A stretch of 21,991 nt of DNA from CAVPEW01 sp963703565. GTDB taxonomy: Bacteria; Actinomycetota; Acidimicrobiia; Acidimicrobiales; VFJN01. Both the position numbers and the translations under genes were made by a program. The DNA lies in the NCBI GenBank assembly GCA_963703565.1, contig CAVPEW010000011.1, positions 1 through 21,991 of the forward strand, in the 5' to 3' direction. The notes beneath the pieces were generated by a model. It made no database searches, was not told where the DNA came from, and saw nothing but the letters and a program-made list of their open reading frames with translations. Of this stretch, positions 1-6,141 are shown piece after piece; positions within the stretch are counted from its first letter, which is position 1, and each line of letters begins with the position of its first letter.

Positions 1-548
1 GTACTTGGTAAAAGTAAATCCATGGCTTGCTCAACCTGTTCAAAAATGTTCCCCGTGATTTCATCCTGAAATTTCAATTCATCGTCAGTTTCAAAATATC
101 CAATTTTTATCGAAGCTCCTGTAACAAATTTTGTAGGTTTTGGATGAAACAAAAGAATTGCTGCTCTTTTCAAATACTCATTTTCAATTAACTGCAAGTT
201 GTCTGCTAATTGTTCATCTGTATCAGTTAAAACATCATCCTCAATACGTTGAGCTTTGACTGCTTTTTTTCTGAAAAAATCGAAGGTTTCTTTCTTTAAA
301 TCTGCAACTGAAATATTTGGAACAGGAACACCGTCCCAACGTTTTCCCTTGCGTTCCAACATGAATTTATCAAGCGCAGCTCCTTTTAATTCTTGTTTGT
401 ATAGGCACTCCTATAATGGTATTGTCCTTTGTAATTTACAGGATTTGGATAAGACTCTACAATTATTTCAATGAATTGTTTTTCATTTTCATTCAGTAAA
501 TTAATGTCGCAAACAACCCCCAAATTGGTAACAATTTTATTGGCAGGT
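1..548 (-). CDS. Partial AlbA_2 (Schlafen-type) ATP-binding/regulator protein, frameshifted
   Basis: This is the internal part of a minus-strand gene in AT-rich DNA, truncated at both ends. From the right edge it reads NKIVTNLGVVCDINLL, then YPNPVNYKGQYHYRS, which is the C-terminal part of an AlbA_2 (Pfam PF04326) domain as found in Bacteroidetes ATP-binding 'putative transcriptional regulator' proteins. A single-base loss near 395-399 shifts the frame. Before it a TAA at 386-388 closes the frame. After it the adjacent frame continues QELKGAALDKFMLERKGKRW, AILLFHPKPTKFVTGASIKI and FETDDELKFQDEITG to the left window edge without a stop. Both halves match one family, so this is one gene with an indel, not two. 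The family is associated with DNA or RNA binding and stress or defence loci, but the exact role is unknown. Low GC and Lys/Ile/Asn-rich coding differ sharply from everything to the right. Confidence 0.72.
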
Positions 549-558
549 TGCCGCGATC
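541..558. other. Joint between AT-rich and GC-rich DNA
   Basis: Composition changes abruptly here. The AlbA_2 reading frame on the minus strand ends and a J-domain frame on the plus strand begins, both as internal gene fragments. Neither gene has a start or stop at the boundary, so two coding sequences are cut at the same place. A GATC lies at 555-558. The exact base cannot be fixed by eye. Confidence 0.8.
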
Positions 559-755
559 CCCGGGCCTGGGCGCTCGGGGTGCTGGGCATGGCCGGAGTGA
601 CCACCGACCCCGCCGAGGCCGACCGCGGCGTCGTCCAGCGGCGGTTTCGTGACCTGGTCCGTCGCGCGCACCCCGATCACGGAGGCGACACGGCCGCGGC
701 CGCGCAACGCATCAGCGAGCTGTCCGAGGCTCGGCGGATCCTGCTGGCGCAATGA
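555..755 (+). CDS. J-domain (DnaJ-like) protein, 5'-truncated
   Basis: This is the C-terminal part of a small J-domain co-chaperone. The frame reads DPRAWALGVLG, then QRRFRDLVRRAHPDHGGD with the HPD tripeptide (codons at 669-677) that stimulates Hsp70/DnaK ATPase, then a helix ending SEARRILLAQ before the TGA at 753-755. Spacing between helix II, HPD and helix III fits a J domain (PF00226). The true start is missing because the gene is cut by the joint to AT-rich DNA; upstream in-frame methionines lie in the foreign segment and are not credible. The stop overlaps the next start as ATGA (752-755), suggesting translational coupling with the hydrolase-like gene. The client or partner is unknown. 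Confidence 0.75.
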   Translation, partial: DPRAWALGVLGMAGVTTDPAEADRGVVQRRFRDLVRRAHPDHGGDTAAAAQRISELSEARRILLAQ

Positions 756-1180
756 GCTCGGCGCGGGCGTCCGGCGCCGGCCCCGCCGGCGTCGTGCTCT
801 TCCCGGGAGCTGGCACGGGTGCCGATCATCCGGGTCTGGCAGCGATCGAGGCTGCGGTCACCTCCCCGGTGCGCCGGGTCGACTTCGCCTACCGCGTGAC
901 CGGCCGCCGCGGGCCGCGGCGCTGGTGGGCGAGGTGGTCGCGGCTGCACCCCCCCGGGCGCCCCGAGCGGAGCAGAGTCGACCACCTCGGTGCGATCGAC
1001 GTGCCTGTGCTGGTCGTCTCGGGCACCGGCGATGCCTTCGGCACGCCCGACGAGCTCGCCGGCGCGGCGGCGCAGATGGCGGGCCCGGTCACGATGGTGC
1101 TCCTCGACGGCGCCCGCCACGGCCTCGAGGGCCGAGACGACGATGTGGCGCGGACCGTGCGCGACTGGCTCGACCGTTGA
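752..1180 (+). CDS. Alpha/beta-hydrolase (KANL3/Tex30 type) lacking its nucleophile region
   Basis: The 142-residue product matches the two ends of an alpha/beta hydrolase of the Abhydrolase_11/Tex30 type. Residues 12-22 give the first strand and oxyanion loop (GVVLFPGAGTG, then DHPG). Residues 44-54 read DFAYRVTGRRG. Residues 65-72 read LHPPGRPE. Asp94 lies in SGTGDAFGTPDEL and His123 in DGARHGLEG, fitting the acid and base. Members of this family as I recall them exceed 200 residues and carry a GxSxG-type serine elbow between the GRR and LHPPGRP segments. Here only about ten residues separate these, and no such motif is present. In the +1 frame the same DNA reads ALVGEVVAAA, which resembles the next expected helix, so a frameshift plus a deletion near 915-945 is likely. 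As read, the protein cannot be an active serine hydrolase. ATG overlaps the J-domain stop. Confidence 0.7.
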   Translation: MSSARASGAGPAGVVLFPGAGTGADHPGLAAIEAAVTSPVRRVDFAYRVTGRRGPRRWWARWSRLHPPGRPERSRVDHLGAIDVPVLVVSGTGDAFGTPDELAGAAAQMAGPVTMVLLDGARHGLEGRDDDVARTVRDWLDR

Positions 1181-1186
1181 GCCGGT

Positions 1187-2728
1187 TCAGCAGCCGGCCG
1201 GGTCTGCGGCGCCTCCACCCGGGCTGTCGGGCTCGAACCGGTCGATCCTGTCCTCGGGGTTGAGCTCCTCGAGCTCGCGCCGGGACGTCTCGGGGTAGGC
1301 GACGACCACCAGGACGGCCATGAGCAGTGGCCCTGCCGCGAGCAACGTTAGGCCGGGGCCGATGCGATCCCAGCGTTCGGCGAGGGCGCCCGCGACGAGC
1401 AGGCCGGTGCTCGACCCCACCACACCGGCCACGGTGATCACGGCGTTGGCACGGCCCCGCAGCGAGGTCGGGAACAGCTCCGGTCCGTACACGCCCAGCG
1501 CGGGCACGGTGACCGCGCCCAACGTCGCGCCAGCCACGGACAGGGCCCACATGGAAGCCCCGGACGAGGCGAACATCGCCGCGGTGAGCACAACCCCGGC
1601 CACGACGCCGAACGCGCCGATCCCTCGCCGTCCCCTGCGGTCCGCGATCCGCGCCCCGACGATGATCCCGAGGCCGCCGGGGGTGTTGGTGAGCACCGAG
1701 AACAGCGTGATCCGCAGCGCGGAGTAGCCCCGCTCGTCGCGCAGGAACTCGTTCATGAACTGCGAGGCCGGCGCGGTGAACAGACCCACCAGCAGAGCGG
1801 AAGCCGCCAGGAGCCAGAAGCGACCCCCGTGCCCGGCGACAGTGGCCCGAGCGTGAGGCCGCACGAAGCGGCGGCTCTCGGGCAGGAGGGTGCCGAGGCG
1901 GCGCAGGAGGGGCAGCGCCAACAGCGGCACCAGGTACAGCACCCGCCATGCTCGCTCGTCGAGGTCGGCGACCGGCAGCACCCAAAGGCAGATCCCAGCG
2001 CCGAGCCCACCCGTCATGGCCAGCAGGCTGGCGGCGTAGGCACGGGCGCCTGCGGGGACCTCCTCGGCTGCCACGACCACGACGAGCACCGATGCCGAGG
2101 TGGCCAGCCCTCGCGAAACCGTCTGGGTCAAGCCCAGCGCGACGAGCCCCGGTGCGAATGCTCCTCCCGCGGCCGCGATGCACGCACCGGCGATCGAGAC
2201 CAGCAGCGCTCGCCGGCGTCCGGCCCGGTCGGCCAGCGCGGCCACGGCCACCGAGCCGAGCACACCGACTCGGATCGCGGCGAGGGTCGTGCCCTGTGCC
2301 CGGTCCGAGACGTGCCACTCGTCGGCGGCGAAGGTCATGGTCTGGGTCACCAGGGTCGCCAGGTACCCGCACAGCACCGTCAGGGCGCTGAGGACGCCCA
2401 CCACGGTGGCGGAGCGCTCGTCGAGGCGGGTGCTGGGTGCCCACCAGGGGACCTCGCCCCGGCCGAGGCGACGCCGTAGCCCTGAGCGGACCAGCGGGTT
2501 GAACACCACCGGCCACATCCCCGGCGCGAGAGCGAAGTCGGTCTGTTCGTGCACCGTGCCGTCGGGCTTCGGGGTCAGGCGGCGCCGGTACCGGCGGAAC
2601 GGGCCGTCGGTGGCCTCGAACAGGCCGGGTTCGACCTCTCGTTCGAGCACGAGGCAGTCGTCGCGAGGTGTCCGCCTTGCCGCCCGCTCCGCCTCGTCGA
2701 GGGTCCAGGTCGCCTCGAGGACCGGCAC
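1187..2728 (-). CDS. MFS transporter with soluble N-terminal extension
   Basis: This is a 513-residue major facilitator superfamily transporter in the cytoplasmic membrane. Twelve hydrophobic segments run from about residue 108 to 490. Loop 2-3 carries motif A (ALADRAGRRRAL, about 165-176) and loop 8-9 its repeat (IADRRGRRG). A sugar-porter-like PETSRRELEEL follows the last helix. Substrate cannot be inferred. Residues 1-105 are soluble and include DGPFRRYRRRL and HEQTDFALAPG, resembling part of an SRPBCC/START-like fold placed before the membrane domain. The start is GTG at 2728, three bases after the stop of the small upstream membrane protein gene, so the two probably form one transcript. 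It converges on the hydrolase gene, with six bases between the two stops. Confidence 0.85.
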   Translation of the reverse strand: MPVLEATWTLDEAERAARRTPRDDCLVLEREVEPGLFEATDGPFRRYRRRLTPKPDGTVHEQTDFALAPGMWPVVFNPLVRSGLRRRLGRGEVPWWAPSTRLDERSATVVGVLSALTVLCGYLATLVTQTMTFAADEWHVSDRAQGTTLAAIRVGVLGSVAVAALADRAGRRRALLVSIAGACIAAAGGAFAPGLVALGLTQTVSRGLATSASVLVVVVAAEEVPAGARAYAASLLAMTGGLGAGICLWVLPVADLDERAWRVLYLVPLLALPLLRRLGTLLPESRRFVRPHARATVAGHGGRFWLLAASALLVGLFTAPASQFMNEFLRDERGYSALRITLFSVLTNTPGGLGIIVGARIADRRGRRGIGAFGVVAGVVLTAAMFASSGASMWALSVAGATLGAVTVPALGVYGPELFPTSLRGRANAVITVAGVVGSSTGLLVAGALAERWDRIGPGLTLLAAGPLLMAVLVVVAYPETSRRELEELNPEDRIDRFEPDSPGGGAADPAGC

Positions 2729-2731
2729 CGC

Positions 2732-2899
2732 TCAGGGCCCGTCGTGGTGCGGGTCGCTCTCGCGCTCGGCCAGGGCACGCGTAGCCCGCCGGTTCGCCAA
2801 CCCGAGCAGGCCGGCGAAGAGCCCGATCGGCACGAGCACCCACAGGATCTCGTCCCAGCCGCCCTGGTGGGCCAGGAGGGCGACGTGGTCGGGGAGCAT
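2732..2899 (-). CDS. Small single-pass membrane protein
   Basis: This is a 55-residue ORF with ATG at 2897-2899 and TGA at 2732-2734. It has a polar start (MLPDHVALLAHQGGWDE), one hydrophobic segment (ILWVLVPIGLFAGLLGLA, about residues 18-35), then a basic and acidic cytosolic tail (NRRATRALAERESDPHH). Positive-inside topology puts the C-terminus in the cytoplasm. The longer open frame around it lacks sensible composition upstream of this ATG. It sits three bases before the MFS start, so it may be co-expressed. I do not recognise a family, and the function is unknown. Confidence 0.6.
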   Translation of the reverse strand: MLPDHVALLAHQGGWDEILWVLVPIGLFAGLLGLANRRATRALAERESDPHHDGP

Positions 2900-3004
2900 G
2901 CGGCCCAGCGTCGCAGACGGGGGCCGGCGACCTGCAGTCGGGGACCCACCGTCGGGTATCCGCGGCCCGGTGGCGGTGTCGCAGGCAGTTGGTGGCGGCC
3001 CCCC

Positions 3005-3010
3005 TAGCCT
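3005..3010 (+). promoter_or_regulatory. Predicted -10 element (leaderless) for the NifU-like gene
   Basis: TAGCCT is followed by exactly six bases and then ATG at 3017. This is the spacing expected if transcription begins at the start codon. There is no Shine-Dalgarno sequence between them. Confidence 0.5.
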
Positions 3011-3016
3011 GGGACC

Positions 3017-3379
3017 ATGAGCGATGAGGTGGCTGGCCGGCCGGGCCCGTCGAGCACAGGAGCGCCCGTGACGGTTCAGGACCCGAGAGCGCAAACCGAC
3101 CAGGGAGCCCCGGCGGGGTTGGCCGAGCAGGTCGCCCGCACGATCGAGGCCATCCGCCCGGCGATCCAGGCCGACGGGGGCGACATCTTCCTGCGCGGGG
3201 TCGACACCGATAGCGGAGTCGTGTCGGTGGAGCTGGTCGGGGCGTGCGTGTCCTGCCCTGCGTCCACGGTGACCCTCAAGGCCGGCATCGAGCGCATCTT
3301 GCGTGACCGCGTTGAGGGGGTGACCGAGGTGGTCAACGTCGGCGAGGTCGAGCTGGACGGCACCCCGCTGTCGCTCTAG
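3017..3379 (+). CDS. NifU-like C-terminal domain Fe-S scaffold protein
   Basis: This is a 120-residue protein whose residues about 35-118 match the NifU C-terminal (Nfu, PF01106) domain. It contains the helix IRPAIQADGGDIFLRGV and the CxxC pair in GACVSCPAS (Cys77 and Cys80), which in this family binds an Fe-S cluster for transfer to apoproteins. The first 33 residues are Pro/Gly/Ser-rich and probably disordered. ATG at 3017 is preferred over an in-frame GTG at 3068 because a -10-like TAGCCT lies six bases upstream. It is cytosolic. The MeaB gene follows 25 bases later and may share the transcript, although the two functions are not directly linked. Confidence 0.9.
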   Translation: MSDEVAGRPGPSSTGAPVTVQDPRAQTDQGAPAGLAEQVARTIEAIRPAIQADGGDIFLRGVDTDSGVVSVELVGACVSCPASTVTLKAGIERILRDRVEGVTEVVNVGEVELDGTPLSL

Positions 3380-3404
3380 CGGCAGGGCCGAGGCGTCGAC
3401 CGCC

Positions 3405-4391
3405 GTGGTCACATCCGACGTCGCTGCGCTGGTGGCCGCCGCCCGGGCGGGCGAGCGGGCCCCGCTCGCCCGGCTGCTCTCCATGGTCGAGCGGGGAGGC
3501 GACGACGCTCGCGCCGTCTCGGCTGCCACCCATCCGCTGGGCGGCGGCGCGTACACGGTCGGCATCACCGGGGCGCCCGGGGCCGGCAAGTCGACGCTCA
3601 CCGCGGCGCTGGTCCGCCGGTGGCGGGCCCTGGGCGAGCGGGTAGCGGTGCTGGCAGTGGACCCGTCGTCGCCGTTCTCGGGCGGCGCGATCCTCGGCGA
3701 CCGCATCCGCATGTCCGACCATGCAACGGACCCGGGCGTGCTGATCCGTTCGATGGCATCGAGGGGGCACCTCGGTGGCCTCTCGGTCGCCACGCCGGCG
3801 GCGGTGCGGGTCCTCGATGCCCTGGGCTGGCCCTGGGTCGTGATCGAGACCGTCGGCGTGGGGCAGGTGGAGGTGGAGGTCGCCGGTGCCGCCGACACGA
3901 CCGTCGTCGTGGTCAACCCCGGCTGGGGGGACGCGGTCCAAGCGGCCAAGGCCGGACTGCTCGAGATCGCCGACGTGTTCGTGGTCAACAAGGCCGACCG
4001 ACCCGGCGCAGACGAGGCCCGTGCCGATCTGGAACGGCTGTGCGACCTATCCGCCGGCCGGGGGGGACGCCGCCCGGCGGTCGTGTCGACGGTGGCCGAG
4101 ACCGGCGAGGGAGTCGAGGCCTTGGGCCTGGCGGTGGCCGCGCACCGCGCCGAGCTCGAGAGCTCTGGTGAGCTCTCCGTGCGCCGGGCGCAGCGCCAGC
4201 GCGCCGAGCTGGCCGAGGTCGTCGGTCGGCGCCTGCTCGAGCAGGCCCGGCGCACGGCGGGCGGCGACCGCTTCGAGTCGCTGGCGGCGGAGGTCGCCGC
4301 CCGTCGGATCGACCCGTGGCAGGCGGCCGAGGAGCTTCTCGGCGACGCGGGGGGCTACGCCTCGGCGCCGGCCGATCGCCCACCGACGTAG
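3405..4391 (+). CDS. meaB: Methylmalonyl-CoA mutase-associated GTPase MeaB
   Basis: This is a 328-residue G3E-type P-loop GTPase that protects and gates cofactor loading of adenosylcobalamin-dependent methylmalonyl-CoA mutase. Visible motifs are Walker A GAPGAGKST (56-64), the family signature DPSSPFSGGAILGDR (86-100), SMASRGHLGGLS (117-127), ETVGVGQVE (148-156) and the guanine-specificity motif NKAD (195-198). The C-terminal helical region fits the dimerisation arm. Length is normal. The start is GTG at 3405. No mutase subunit gene is present in the window, so its partner must be encoded elsewhere. Its TAG stop is also the first half of the -10-like element of the next gene. Confidence 0.93.
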   Translation: MVTSDVAALVAAARAGERAPLARLLSMVERGGDDARAVSAATHPLGGGAYTVGITGAPGAGKSTLTAALVRRWRALGERVAVLAVDPSSPFSGGAILGDRIRMSDHATDPGVLIRSMASRGHLGGLSVATPAAVRVLDALGWPWVVIETVGVGQVEVEVAGAADTTVVVVNPGWGDAVQAAKAGLLEIADVFVVNKADRPGADEARADLERLCDLSAGRGGRRPAVVSTVAETGEGVEALGLAVAAHRAELESSGELSVRRAQRQRAELAEVVGRRLLEQARRTAGGDRFESLAAEVAARRIDPWQAAEELLGDAGGYASAPADRPPT

Positions 4392-4394
4392 CAT
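4389..4394 (+). promoter_or_regulatory. Predicted -10 element (leaderless) for the enoyl-CoA hydratase gene
   Basis: TAGCAT is followed by six bases and ATG at 4401. The TAG is simultaneously the meaB stop codon (4389-4391). It could give the downstream gene its own start site in addition to read-through. Confidence 0.45.
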
Positions 4395-4400
4395 CCGCCG

Positions 4401-5177
4401 ATGCCCGACCGGTTCGTGCACCTCGAGCGCCGCACCGACCGCGTCGCGGTCATCACGCTCGACAACCCGAAGGCGAACACGCTCTCGTTGGCGGTGCTCG
4501 CAGAGCTGGCCGGCCACGCCGAGTCGCTCTGCGACGACCCGCCCGGCGCTGTGGTCGTCACCGGCGGCACGAGGATCTTCGCGGCGGGCGCCGAGATCTC
4601 CGAGTTCGCCGGCCCGGCCGCGGCCGCGGCGGTCGCCGGGGCCTTCCGCCGGGCCCTCGACGCCGTGGCGGCCATCCCCCGGGTGACCATCGCGGCGATC
4701 GCCGGCTATGCCCTCGGCGGGGGCTGCGAGCTGGCCCTCGCCTGCGATCGGCGCCTGGCCGGCGAGAGGGCCAAGCTGGGTCAGCCCGAGATCCTGTTGG
4801 GCATCATCCCCGGCGGGGGCGGCACCCAGCGCCTGGCCCGTCTGGTGGGCCCGTCGAGGGCGAAGGACCTCGTGCTGAGTGGTCGGCAGGTCGGGGCTGT
4901 CGAGGCGCTGGCCATGGGTCTCGTCGACGAGGTCGTCCCCGACGCCGAGCTCGCCGAGCACGCCCTGGCGCAGGCGGCCGCCTACGCCAGGGGTCCTCTG
5001 ATGGCGCACGCTCTGGCCAAGCAGGCCATCGACCGGGGCCTGGACGTGACCCTCGCCGACGGCCTGGACCTCGAACGCGAGCTCTTCGAGGAGGTCTTCG
5101 GCACCGAGGACGCAGCGACTGGCGTCGCCTCCTTCCTGGAGCAGGGCCCCGGCAGGGCCCGCTTCGCAGGTCGCTGA
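4401..5177 (+). CDS. Enoyl-CoA hydratase/isomerase (crotonase family)
   Basis: This is a 258-residue crotonase-fold protein, predicted to hydrate 2-enoyl-CoA in fatty or branched acid oxidation. The oxyanion-hole segments are FAAGAEISEF (60-69) and AGYALGGGCELALACD (101-116). The two catalytic glutamates of true hydratases are both present: Glu110 in GGGCE and Glu130 in GQPEILLGIIPGGGGTQRL. Length is standard for a monofunctional, cytosolic, trimer-of-dimers enzyme. It starts nine bases after the meaB stop. Chain-length preference cannot be told from sequence, and a role in a propionyl/methylmalonyl route with MeaB is only suggested by adjacency. The DUF4328 gene follows after 10 bases. Confidence 0.9.
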   Translation: MPDRFVHLERRTDRVAVITLDNPKANTLSLAVLAELAGHAESLCDDPPGAVVVTGGTRIFAAGAEISEFAGPAAAAAVAGAFRRALDAVAAIPRVTIAAIAGYALGGGCELALACDRRLAGERAKLGQPEILLGIIPGGGGTQRLARLVGPSRAKDLVLSGRQVGAVEALAMGLVDEVVPDAELAEHALAQAAAYARGPLMAHALAKQAIDRGLDVTLADGLDLERELFEEVFGTEDAATGVASFLEQGPGRARFAGR

Positions 5178-5187
5178 GGCACCTCGG

Positions 5188-6114
5188 GTGATGGCCGAAC
5201 CGCCGCTCCCGCCCCCGCCGGGCCCTGCCGTGCCGGCATGGGCCTCGATGGGGCCCTACGCCTACCGGCAGGGTTCGCCCGACCCGCCCGTCGCGTTGGC
5301 CGGACTGGTGCGTGCCCTCAGCCTGCTGCTGCCGCTCGGCGCTGCCCTGGGTCTGCTGGCGGCGGTCGCCCGTTGGCGCCGCGGTGGGCTCCTCGACGAC
5401 CTCGTGGGCGCGGACCCCCCCGACTTCGGCGAGCTGTCCGACGCCGACCACCTCGTCGTGGGGGCATCCGCCGCCCTCGCTCTCGTGTACCTGACCACGA
5501 TCGTCTTGTTCATCGTGTGGCAGTACCGCCACGCACGCAACGCCGCCGCCCTGGGTGCCAGGTCCGGCCTGGGACCGGGCTGGGCCGTGGGCGGCTGGTT
5601 CGTGCCGCTGGCCAACTTCGTCCTACCGGCGATCCAGCTGTGCCAGTCCGCACGGCCCTCGCTGGGCCGGCGAGCCAACGCCGTGGTGATCGGCTGGGCA
5701 ATCGTGTTCGGTCTGGCCGTCGGGGTGTCGTTCTCGAGTGGGGCGCTGCTGGGTACCGACGAGGAGGGCAACCTCAGGCTCGAGACCGTCGAGGACGTGC
5801 GCGATGCCGCATCGAGCGAGCGGGTGGCGGCGGTGGGCCTGGGGCTGCTCGCCCCGGCGGCGTTGCTGGCGACCTCGATGGTCCGTACGCTCAGCGGCGC
5901 GCAGCAGCGGGCCTTCGCCACTGGCGCCCAGGCACCTCCGGCGCCAGCACCTCGCCTGACGCCCATCGCGGCCCCGGGAGCTTCGTGGGGCTGGTCCGGG
6001 GATCGCCTCGCGACACCACCACCACCGCCGCCACCGCCGGCGTCCCCGCGGTCTGCGCCGCCCCCGCCGCCACCTTCTCCGCCACCGGCACCCCCGTTCC
6101 CTCCGCCCGGTTGA
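5188..6114 (+). CDS. DUF4328 domain membrane protein with proline-rich ends
   Basis: This is a 308-residue integral membrane protein. Residues 1-35 are Pro-rich and precede four hydrophobic segments, roughly at 37-62, 88-115, 130-150 and 165-190, with a further one near 218-232. The stretch GPGWAVGGWFVPLANFVLP is characteristic of DUF4328 (PF14219), which is widespread in actinobacteria and of unknown function. The last ~60 residues are a low-complexity Pro/Ala/Ser tail with runs of up to eight prolines. The start may be GTG at 5188 or the ATG at 5191. It lies 10 bases after the enoyl-CoA hydratase and is probably transcribed with it. It ends convergently 27 bases from the glgP stop. Confidence 0.8.
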   Translation: MMAEPPLPPPPGPAVPAWASMGPYAYRQGSPDPPVALAGLVRALSLLLPLGAALGLLAAVARWRRGGLLDDLVGADPPDFGELSDADHLVVGASAALALVYLTTIVLFIVWQYRHARNAAALGARSGLGPGWAVGGWFVPLANFVLPAIQLCQSARPSLGRRANAVVIGWAIVFGLAVGVSFSSGALLGTDEEGNLRLETVEDVRDAASSERVAAVGLGLLAPAALLATSMVRTLSGAQQRAFATGAQAPPAPAPRLTPIAAPGASWGWSGDRLATPPPPPPPPASPRSAPPPPPPSPPPAPPFPPPG

Positions 6115-6141
6115 GCGCCGGCGCGCAGGGCCCGGTCTCGT

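Noticed and set aside
256..474. Plus-strand 72-codon frame in the AT-rich piece
   Set aside because: It is antisense to the AlbA_2 coding sequence and shows no family features.
1089..2843. 584-codon minus-strand frame overlapping the MFS gene
   Set aside because: Arg/Gly/Pro-rich shadow of the transporter; the alternative frame has clear MFS motifs and helices.
6019..6110. CCA/CCG repeats considered as a tandem or CRISPR-like repeat
   Set aside because: They encode the proline-rich tail of the DUF4328 protein; there are no spacers or regular repeat units.
6115..6124. Palindrome GCGCCGGCGC between two convergent stop codons, considered as a bidirectional terminator
   Set aside because: It has no loop or U-tract and such short GC palindromes are common in this DNA.
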